11,191 nt of DNA from Bacillota bacterium. GTDB taxonomy: Bacteria; Bacillota; UBA4882; UBA10575. The notes beneath the pieces were generated by a model that was not told the DNA's origin, did no database searches, and saw only the letters and a list, made by a program, of their open reading frames with translations. A program made the position numbers and the translations under genes. Positions 5,540 to 11,191 of this stretch are shown piece after piece. Each line of letters opens with the position of its first letter. Positions within the stretch are counted from its first letter, which is position 1. The stretch covers positions 1-11,191 of the forward strand of contig JAAYMP010000070.1 of assembly GCA_012521315.1 (NCBI GenBank), written 5' to 3'.

Positions 5540-6538
5540 TTGGCCGAGATTTTGACCCAAAATGAAATTGATGCACTATTACAGGCGCTTTCATCAGGGG
5601 CCATTGATGCTGAATCGGCGAAAACCGAAGACCTGTCACGCAAGATTCGCCCCTACGACTTCCGCCGGCCAAGCAAATTCGCGAAGGACCAAATCCGCAC
5701 GATCGTTATGATCCACGAAAACTTCTCCCGCCTGCTGAGCTCTTCTTTGTCCGCCTATTTACGGGCGATGGTCCAGTCGGAAGTGGCCTCCGTCGACCAG
5801 TTAACCTATGACGAATTTGTTAAATCCCTCCAGAATCCGACGGTGATTAATGTTATGTCATTAAGACCGCTGGAAGGGAATATGGTTTTTGAGTTTGCCA
5901 CCAACCTGGCTTTTGGCTTTATCGACCGGCTTCTGGGCGGGAAAGGTGCTTACGACGGAATCCTCCGCGAGTTAACCGAGATTGAGCAGATGGTTACCAA
6001 GCGGGTTGTCCTGCGGATGGCCAACAGCATCAAGGAAGCCTGGAGCAATGTGATCGATGTTGACCCGGAATACCAGGGCATGGAGACAAATCCCATGTTT
6101 ACCCAGGTGATCCCCCCAACGGAGATGGTCATCCTGGTGACTTTGGACGTGAAAATTGCGAACGTTAGCGGCTTAATGAATGTGTGTTACCCCTACCTCC
6201 TTTTGGAGCCGCTTTTAGACCGGCTGAGTTCCCAATACTGGTTCGCCAGTTCGAAGAAGAGTTTTACCCTTGAAGCGCTTACCACCTTGAAAAGACGTTT
6301 GACCGAAGCAGTTTTGCCTGTTGAAGTCGAGTTGGGGAAGACAACGGTTAGTGTGCGGGAGATGTTGAGTTTGAATGTGGGTGATGTCATAAAACTGGAC
6401 CGGTCAATTAAAGAACCACTAACGGTGAAAGTAGGTAATGAAGAAAAGTACCTTGGTTACCCCGGTCTTTCCAATGATAAATTAGCGGTCCAGCTCTACG
6501 GGATTAAACAAAGAGGTGGTGAACGCGATGTCAAATGA
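5540..6538 (+). CDS. fliM: Flagellar motor switch protein FliM
   Basis: 332 residues in the three-part FliM layout. The N-terminal peptide ILTQNEIDALL (4-14) is the docking site for phosphorylated CheY. A linker leads to IRPYDFRRP (36-44) and the middle CheC-like domain, with LTYDEF (88-93), the GGKG loop (133-136) and LTEIEQ (145-150), which binds FliG. The C-terminal SpoA (FliN-like) domain covers about 250-325, including VSVREMLSLNVGDVIKLD. The middle domain lacks the phosphatase residues seen in FliY, as usual for FliM. It forms the C-ring wall at the cytoplasmic face of the motor. The TTG start at 5540 follows a GGGGGTGG ribosome binding site (5528-5535). The 3' end overlaps the fliY start by 11 bases. 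Confidence 0.97.
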   Translation: MAEILTQNEIDALLQALSSGAIDAESAKTEDLSRKIRPYDFRRPSKFAKDQIRTIVMIHENFSRLLSSSLSAYLRAMVQSEVASVDQLTYDEFVKSLQNPTVINVMSLRPLEGNMVFEFATNLAFGFIDRLLGGKGAYDGILRELTEIEQMVTKRVVLRMANSIKEAWSNVIDVDPEYQGMETNPMFTQVIPPTEMVILVTLDVKIANVSGLMNVCYPYLLLEPLLDRLSSQYWFASSKKSFTLEALTTLKRRLTEAVLPVEVELGKTTVSVREMLSLNVGDVIKLDRSIKEPLTVKVGNEEKYLGYPGLSNDKLAVQLYGIKQRGGERDVK

Positions 6539-7568
6539 AATGTTGTCGCAGGAAGAAATAAATGCGCTCTTAAATGAAGAAACAGCCGAATTGACTCCTA
6601 TGGAAAAGGACGCGTTGGGTGAAATCGGGAATATCGCTTTCGGTTCCGGTGCCACCGCCTTGTCCCTGCTTTTAAACCGGCGGGTTGAATTGAACACGCC
6701 CAATGTTGAACTGTCGGAACTCAGCGAACTAATCCGCAAATACCCGAAGCCATGTCTGGCGGCGGAAGTCGATTATACAACCGGTTTACAAGGGACCAAC
6801 CTCCTGATTATTCAAATGCATGACGCCGCGGTGATTGCCGACTTAATGTTGGGCGGGGACGGGACGTCTCCCAACGCGGAACTGGGCGAGATGGAGATCA
6901 GTGCCGTGGCGGAAGCAATGAATCAGATGATTGGGAAGGCTTCAACTTCGATGTCATCCCTTTTTGAGCTCAGGGTGGAGATCGCCCCGCCGCGGACCCG
7001 CATCTTGTCCATGAAAAACGTGGAGGAGTTTAATTCTGAGTTTGTCAAGGACAACCTGGTTGCGGTAGTCTATTTTCGGTTAGTCATTGAAGGCTTGGTT
7101 GATAGCCAAATAATGCTGGTCATTCCGTATCACTTTGCCCGTGAGATGGCAAAGACCCTGATTGATGCGAATGAACAGGAACCGGTGGAGGGGAAAATGG
7201 CGGAACAACCAAAAGAGAACCGGAGTAAACCGGTGGAACGGAAGGCGGACGGGTCGGTACGGTCGGTTCAGTTTAAGACCTTGGAACCAACCCCGCCCAT
7301 TGAAGGGCCGAGCAACCTCGATCTGCTTTTGGACGTTGCCTTGGAACTTAGCGTGGAGTTGGGCAGCACCAAGATGCGGATTAAGGAAATCTTGGAGCTG
7401 GGGATCGGGTCTGTCATCGAACTGGACCGATTAGCCGGGGAACTGGTGGATATCCTGGTCAACGGGAAGTTGATCGCCAAGGGAGAAGTGGTTGTAATTG
7501 ATGAGAACTTTGGCGTGAAGATTACCGACATTATCAGTCCGTTCGAAAGAGTTAACAATTTACAGTAG
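6528..7568 (+). CDS. fliY: Switch protein and CheY-P phosphatase FliY (CheC-FliN fusion)
   Basis: 346 residues. Residues 4-15 (EMLSQEEINALL) copy the FliM CheY-binding peptide. A CheC-type phosphatase domain follows (about 24-215) with two intact catalytic motifs of the form (D/S)xxxExxN-x22-P: D28, E32, N35, P58 and S125, E129, N132, P155. A charged, proline-containing linker (about 216-260) leads to the C-terminal FliN/SpoA domain (262-340). FliY therefore is both a structural C-ring component replacing FliN and an enzyme that removes phosphate from CheY-P at the motor, as known for Bacillus subtilis FliY. The start is set at ATG 6528, with GAGGTG (6513-6518) 9 bases upstream; a GTG at 6516 overlaps that site. 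cheY, its substrate, is the next gene. Confidence 0.96.
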   Translation: MSNEMLSQEEINALLNEETAELTPMEKDALGEIGNIAFGSGATALSLLLNRRVELNTPNVELSELSELIRKYPKPCLAAEVDYTTGLQGTNLLIIQMHDAAVIADLMLGGDGTSPNAELGEMEISAVAEAMNQMIGKASTSMSSLFELRVEIAPPRTRILSMKNVEEFNSEFVKDNLVAVVYFRLVIEGLVDSQIMLVIPYHFAREMAKTLIDANEQEPVEGKMAEQPKENRSKPVERKADGSVRSVQFKTLEPTPPIEGPSNLDLLLDVALELSVELGSTKMRIKEILELGIGSVIELDRLAGELVDILVNGKLIAKGEVVVIDENFGVKITDIISPFERVNNLQ

Positions 7569-7580
7569 GGGGGAAGTTCC

Positions 7581-7943
7581 GTGAAGAATCGTGTTTTAGT
7601 CGTGGATGACGCTGCCTTCATGCGCATGATGATCAAAGACATTTTGAAAAAGGGCGGTTTCGAAGTAATCGGCGAAGCAGAAGACGGTGTAAAAGCGGTT
7701 GAAAAATATAAGGAATTAAAACCCGATTTAGTAACAATGGACATAACAATGCCCGAGATGGACGGAATTACCGCAGTTAGGGAGATCAGGAAGATCGATA
7801 AGAATGCGTTGATTATTATGTGTAGTGCCATGGGACAGCAGGCCATGGTGATTGATGCGATTCAAGCCGGAGCAAAGGATTTTGTCGTGAAACCGTTTCA
7901 GCCGGATCGGGTTTTAGAGGCAGTACGGAAAGTAATCCAATGA
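7581..7943 (+). CDS. cheY: Chemotaxis response regulator CheY
   Basis: A 120-residue stand-alone receiver domain with all catalytic residues: D9 and D10 (Mg2+ binding), D54 (phosphorylation, in LVTMDITMPEMDG), S82 (in MCSAMGQ) and K104 (in VVKPF). There is no output domain, so phosphorylated protein signals by binding other proteins, here presumably the matching N-terminal peptides of FliM and FliY. The sequence around D54 and the CSAMGQ loop are typical of the CheY encoded in Bacillota flagellar operons. The start is GTG 7581 after a GGGGGGAAG ribosome binding site (about 7568-7576). The stop overlaps the fliO start (ATGA, 7940-7943). The cognate kinase CheA is not in the window. Confidence 0.97.
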   Translation: MKNRVLVVDDAAFMRMMIKDILKKGGFEVIGEAEDGVKAVEKYKELKPDLVTMDITMPEMDGITAVREIRKIDKNALIIMCSAMGQQAMVIDAIQAGAKDFVVKPFQPDRVLEAVRKVIQ

Positions 7944-8500
7944 TGGCCAGTTTTAATACATTTCTAAGTTTTTTAATTCCTTTAGCTGAGTTTGATCATG
8001 AAACGTTCAGCATGCCACAGGAGGTTGCCCCGGAACCAAATTTCTCCTACTTACAGATCATCTCCTATCTTCTCTGCTTCGTGCTTGTGCTTTATCTAGC
8101 TTCAAAAGCAGCGCGTTGGCTGGGGAAGATGGCTGGTGGACGCTCCGGTCGCCATCTGCGCTTAGTGGATACCCTCTACTTGGGACCCAACCGGGCTATT
8201 TACCTGGTAATGGCGGGCAAACAAGTCTTTCTGGTGGGGACCGGGGAACGTAATCCAACCTTACTCGCGGAGATTAAAGACCCTGAGCTGCTCGAAACGA
8301 TCCAGGCTGAATTGGCGCCAACGGTAGCCGGCCGTCAAGGGACCGGAAAAGGTTTTTCCGATCATTTGAAAGGGTTGATGAATGGGGGTTTAAACGCTCC
8401 CGGATCGGTTCAACAGCCGGGAGAAATGACATCGACGCAGAGAATAGAGGAGAGACTAATGAAATTTCGAACCCACCGAGGGTACAAGAGCGATGGATAA
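7940..8500 (+). CDS. fliO: Flagellar biosynthesis protein FliO
   Basis: 186 residues of the FliO family (called FliZ in Bacillus). A short hydrophobic N-terminus (4-16) and an acidic external segment precede one clear membrane helix (about 37-57). The cytoplasmic part begins with basic residues and the conserved segment LRLVDTLYLGPNRAIYLV (73-90) and KQVFLVGTGERNPTLLAEI (94-112). The last 60 residues are Gly/Gln-rich and probably disordered. FliO is a scaffold that helps assemble the FliP ring of the export gate and is the least conserved gate component, so identification leans on the central block and on fliP following. The start is ATG 7940, overlapping the cheY stop by 4 bases with only a weak ribosome binding site; ATG 7943 is an equal alternative. 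It overlaps fliP by 8 bases. Confidence 0.9.
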   Translation: MMASFNTFLSFLIPLAEFDHETFSMPQEVAPEPNFSYLQIISYLLCFVLVLYLASKAARWLGKMAGGRSGRHLRLVDTLYLGPNRAIYLVMAGKQVFLVGTGERNPTLLAEIKDPELLETIQAELAPTVAGRQGTGKGFSDHLKGLMNGGLNAPGSVQQPGEMTSTQRIEERLMKFRTHRGYKSDG

Positions 8501-9251
8501 ACGGCGTTTATTGATCGTTGTTTTACTGGGGTTACTCCTAACCCTGGTCGGCAGCAGAGTATGTTTAGGGCAGCCAACTCTTCCCCAAATTGAAATTGGA
8601 TGGACAAATACGGATGATCCGGAACAGGTTGCTGCCAGTCTCCGGATTTTAGCTTTAATAACCATTCTTTCGCTGGCTCCGGCCATTTTAATTATGTTTA
8701 CCGCGTTTACGCGGGTTATCGTGGTCCTTTCCTTCACCCGGAGCGCTATCGGCCTACAACAATCCCCTCCGAACCAGGTGATTATCGGGCTTGCCCTTTT
8801 CCTCACTTTCTATATCATGGCTCCCACCTGGTCGGAAGTGCGGCAAAACGCCTTGACTCCTTTTTTCGCTGGAGAACTTACAATTGAAGAAGCTTTAAAA
8901 GAAGCGGAGAAGCCGGTCAAAAACTTCATGGGGAAACACGCCCGGAACGAAGATCTCCGTTTGTTCATGCGCATGGGAGAGATCACCACCCGGCCGGCCA
9001 ATTATGAAGAGATTCCGCTCCAGGTTATTGTGCCGTCTTTTATCATCAGCGAGTTAAAGACCGCTTTCACCATGGGGTTCATCTTGTATGTTCCCTTTTT
9101 GGTCGTTGATATGATCGTCGCCAGTACACTGATGTCCATGGGGATGTTGATGCTCCCCCCCATCATGATCTCCATGCCTTTTAAGATCTTACTCTTTGTC
9201 ATGGTGGACGGTTGGAACCTGGTGGTCCGCAGTATTTTAACCGGTTATTGA
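8493..9251 (+). CDS. fliP: Flagellar type III export gate protein FliP
   Basis: 252 residues. It starts with a cleavable-type signal peptide (MDKRR, hydrophobic 6-20, likely end near residue 26), a known feature of FliP. Diagnostic blocks are LAPAILIMFTAFTRVIVVLS (61-80), RSAIGLQQSPPNQVIIGLAL (83-102), FFAGELTIEEALKEAEKP (124-141) and the C-terminal stretch with SELKTAFTMGFILYVPF and LMLPPIMISMPFKILLFV. FliP forms a pentamer that, with FliQ and FliR, is the protein-conducting pore at the centre of the basal body. ATG 8493 lies within the end of fliO (8-base overlap) with only a weak GAGGG site upstream, suggesting coupled translation. Length and all family blocks are normal. Confidence 0.97.
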   Translation: MDKRRLLIVVLLGLLLTLVGSRVCLGQPTLPQIEIGWTNTDDPEQVAASLRILALITILSLAPAILIMFTAFTRVIVVLSFTRSAIGLQQSPPNQVIIGLALFLTFYIMAPTWSEVRQNALTPFFAGELTIEEALKEAEKPVKNFMGKHARNEDLRLFMRMGEITTRPANYEEIPLQVIVPSFIISELKTAFTMGFILYVPFLVVDMIVASTLMSMGMLMLPPIMISMPFKILLFVMVDGWNLVVRSILTGY

Positions 9252-9270
9252 TGGTGGGTGGTGAAGAGTC

Positions 9271-9543
9271 GTGACTGATGTAACGGTTGTCACCATAATC
9301 CGCCAGGGGCTTACGGCGGTCCTCACGGTAGCCGGGCCCATGTTGGGAGCGGGCATGATCGTCGGTCTGCTGGTCAGTGTCTTTCAGGCCACAACCCAGA
9401 TTCAAGAGCAGACTTTAACGTTCATCCCCAAATTATTGGCGGTCTTTTTTACCCTGGTGTTTTTGGGCCCCTGGATGTTACGGGTATTAGTGGATTTTAC
9501 GACTGAACTTTTTTCGTTGCTTAGTCAAGCAGGAGGATGGTGA
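9271..9543 (+). CDS. fliQ: Flagellar type III export gate protein FliQ
   Basis: 90 residues with two membrane helices (about 14-40 and 55-80), the normal size for FliQ. The hallmark is the connecting segment SVFQATTQIQEQTLTFIPK (36-54), which is almost invariant in the family and packs against the FliP pore. Four copies join the FliP-FliR core complex in characterised systems. The start is GTG 9271, with a GGTGGTG ribosome binding site at about 9257-9263. It begins 19 bases after the fliP stop, and fliR follows 9 bases after its own stop. Confidence 0.96.
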   Translation: MTDVTVVTIIRQGLTAVLTVAGPMLGAGMIVGLLVSVFQATTQIQEQTLTFIPKLLAVFFTLVFLGPWMLRVLVDFTTELFSLLSQAGGW

Positions 9544-9552
9544 GGGTAATCC

Positions 9553-10338
9553 TTGGCCTTAGCGACCTGGTCGGAAATGCAAATATCCCTATTTATGCTG
9601 GTGTTCTTTCGTAACATCGGCCTTTTGACCGGGGCTCCGCTTTTTCAAAGCCGGAACCTGCCGCCAATGGTCCGGGTTAGTATTGCGCTCTTTTTATCCT
9701 TTGTTTTCGTGCCTTTGCTTCAACCCGGGATTATCCTCCCAACCCACTTTGGCAGCTTCGTTTTATCCTTGTTACAGGAGTTTATGATCGGGTTGTTGAT
9801 GGGTTATATCCTGTACTTGACTTTGGCCGGGTTGCAACTGGCCGGCCAGTTGGTGGATCTGCCGATGGGGTTTAGCATGGTCAACGTACTGGACCCCTAT
9901 ACCGGGAGCCAGATGCCGATTATCGGGCAACTTTACTACATTATCGCCCTTTGGCTTTTTATCATGGTGAAAGGGGACCATACCCTCCTCAATGTCTTGG
10001 CCCAGAGCTACCGGTTAGTCCCGGTGGGGGGAGAGATCGTTTTGGCCAAGGGCTTGCCCTATCTCATCCAGGCCTTTTCCGGCCTCTTTTGGCTGGCCGT
10101 GCAAGTGGCGTTGCCCATCTTTGGCGTTTTGTTCTTGACCGATGTCGGACTGGGGGTGCTGGCCAAACTGGTTCCCCAGATTAATGTGTTCTTCATCGGT
10201 TTTCCCCTCAAGATTTTTCTTGGCTTGATGTTGCTCATTTTGTCGCTGCCGGTTCTGGTCCGCTGGTTGGCGGGGTATTTTTCAACAAGCGGGAGTGTTT
10301 GGACTGAGTTACTACGCTTTCTTAACACAATCCACTAG
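9553..10338 (+). CDS. fliR: Flagellar type III export gate protein FliR
   Basis: 261 residues, strongly hydrophobic with several membrane helices. Family markers are the N-terminal RNIGLLTGAPLFQSRNLPP (20-38), the central GQLVDLPMGFSMVNVLDPYT (98-117) with PIIGQLYYIIALWLF (122-136), and VKGDHTLLNVLAQS (139-152). One copy of FliR joins five FliP subunits in known export gates. The start is TTG 9553, preceded by GTGAGGG (9540-9546, overlapping the fliQ stop). The 3' end is followed after 16 bases by the flhB region, whose own start is abnormal. Confidence 0.96.
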   Translation: MALATWSEMQISLFMLVFFRNIGLLTGAPLFQSRNLPPMVRVSIALFLSFVFVPLLQPGIILPTHFGSFVLSLLQEFMIGLLMGYILYLTLAGLQLAGQLVDLPMGFSMVNVLDPYTGSQMPIIGQLYYIIALWLFIMVKGDHTLLNVLAQSYRLVPVGGEIVLAKGLPYLIQAFSGLFWLAVQVALPIFGVLFLTDVGLGVLAKLVPQINVFFIGFPLKIFLGLMLLILSLPVLVRWLAGYFSTSGSVWTELLRFLNTIH

Positions 10339-10339
10339 G

Positions 10340-10346
10340 AAAGAGG
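10340..10346 (+). promoter_or_regulatory. Ribosome binding site pointing to the flhB start region
   Basis: AAAGAGG directly after the fliR stop is the only good Shine-Dalgarno-like sequence near the 5' end of flhB. With usual spacing it directs initiation to about 10353-10358. The TTG at 10356 (9-base spacing) is the only normal start codon there, but it is not in the flhB frame. This site is why I place the intended flhB start there rather than at the in-frame GTG 10295 inside fliR, which has no comparable site. Confidence 0.55.
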
Positions 10347-10354
10347 ACGGCGGA

Positions 10355-11191
10355 GTTGGTCTTCCTTACCGCCTTGATCTTCAGTTCTTTGCCGACGAAG
10401 AGAAGACGGAAGAAGCGACCCCGCGAAAACGGCAGCGCGCGCGGCAAAGGGGTCAAGTTCCACGGAGCAGCGAATTGAGTACGGTCGTCACCCTGCTGAC
10501 CGGGTTTATGGTTTTGCGGGCGAGTGGCTCCTATTTGTTGGAGAAACTGTTTGTCTGTTTTCAATATGGGTTTTCCAGCGACCGCTTAAATACCTATTTG
10601 GACGAGGCCAATCTGGCCCAGCTTTTTAACAGTACTTTACTTACGGTGCTCGGGGCTTTTATCCCCGTCGGACTTGCCATCCTGACCGTCGGTGTTTTGG
10701 TAAATTACCTGCAAACCGGGGGCGTGTTTACCCTTGAGCCCCTCAAGGTGAAATTCGACCGGTTAAATCCGTTGGCCGGCTTAAAAAGAATGTTCTCACC
10801 CCAAAAATTTATCGATCTGTTTAAAGCATTGTTTAAAATTATTGGGGTGTTCATTATCATATGGAATACCTTTAAAAGTCAGGTTTTCCCCCTGGCGGAA
10901 ACCAATGTGGATTACCCGCCACTGGAAATGGCCGGGCTGATCTGGCAGTTGATGTTTACGATCGTCCTGCGCATCGTCCTCTTGTTACTGGCGCTCGCGG
11001 TTTTTGATTTTTATTACCAACGATGGCAGTACCGGAAGAGCCTGCGGATGACGAAGAAAGAGGTGAAGGACGAGATTAAACAGACGGAAGGAGATCCGCT
11101 GGTGAGAAGCCGGATCCGCCAAAAACAAAGACAACTGGCGATGCGCCGGATGATGCAAGAAGTTCCCAAGGCGGATGTGGTGATTACCAAC
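10355..11191 (+). CDS. flhB: Flagellar export apparatus protein FlhB, N-terminal part (3' end outside window; start codon abnormal)
   Basis: 279 codons run to the right edge. The N-terminus LPYRLDLQFFADEEKTEEAT followed by PRKRQRARQRGQVPRSSEL is the standard FlhB opening. Four membrane segments follow, then the cytoplasmic segment with MTKKEVKDEIKQTEGDP, RQKQRQLAMRRMM and VPKADVVITN. The window stops at the Asn that should begin the NPTH self-cleavage motif, so about 80 residues are missing. FlhB controls export specificity together with FliK, encoded at the other end of this window. In this frame no ATG, GTG or TTG occurs between the fliR stop and the conserved N-terminus; the nearest is GTG 10295, 44 bases inside fliR. 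I mark the left end at GTT 10355 as the approximate start; the TTG at 10356 is one frame off. Identity is certain, the 5' end is not. Confidence 0.9.

Noticed and set aside
6516..6527. GTG 6516 as the fliY start
   Set aside because: It overlaps the GAGGTG ribosome binding site; ATG 6528 fits the spacing and the family N-terminus.

Overview
The window is a nearly gapless run of flagellar genes, all on the + strand: the C-terminal part of fliK, then flgD, an uncharacterised flagellar-operon gene, flgE, flbD (swrD), motA, motB, fliL, fliM, fliY, cheY, fliO, fliP, fliQ, fliR and the N-terminal part of flhB. This order, with fliY (a CheC-phosphatase/FliN fusion) after fliM, a cheY between fliY and fliO, and a single-TM FliO, is typical of Bacillota. 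The insertion of motAB between flbD and fliL, and the extra gene between flgD and flgE, point to a Clostridia-like (or related deep-branching) Bacillota rather than Bacillus itself. Base composition is moderate, with many CCGG/CGG codons, so a low-GC Clostridium is unlikely.

Layout: 2-2007 is the hook-assembly part (FliK length control, FlgD cap, the unknown gene and a structured 104-base leader); 2008-3246 is the hook protein FlgE; 3247-3328 is an intergenic region with a strong hairpin; 3329-5526 holds stator genes and accessories (FlbD/SwrD, MotA, MotB, FliL); 5540-7943 holds the C-ring switch and signal input (FliM, FliY, CheY); 7940-11191 holds the type III export gate (FliO, FliP, FliQ, FliR, FlhB). 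Genes are tightly packed (overlaps of 4-11 bases at cheY/fliO, motA/motB, fliO/fliP and fliM/fliY), so they are probably co-transcribed and often translationally coupled. No stretch over 300 bases lacks a gene. I found no convincing internal promoter, tRNA, mobile element, CRISPR or repeat array.

The region is mostly ordinary conserved flagellar machinery. The points worth a second look are: (1) the flgE leader, which can fold into a multi-branched structure whose closing helix pairs a 16S-like anti-Shine-Dalgarno sequence just after the upstream stop codon with the flgE ribosome binding site; (2) flhB, which has no ATG/GTG/TTG start at the expected place, as if one base were missing near 10356-10361; (3) the conserved but uncharacterised gene at 1508-1903; (4) a hairpin between the hook gene and the stator genes; and (5) a Cys at the usual Asp position in the peptidoglycan-binding motif of MotB.
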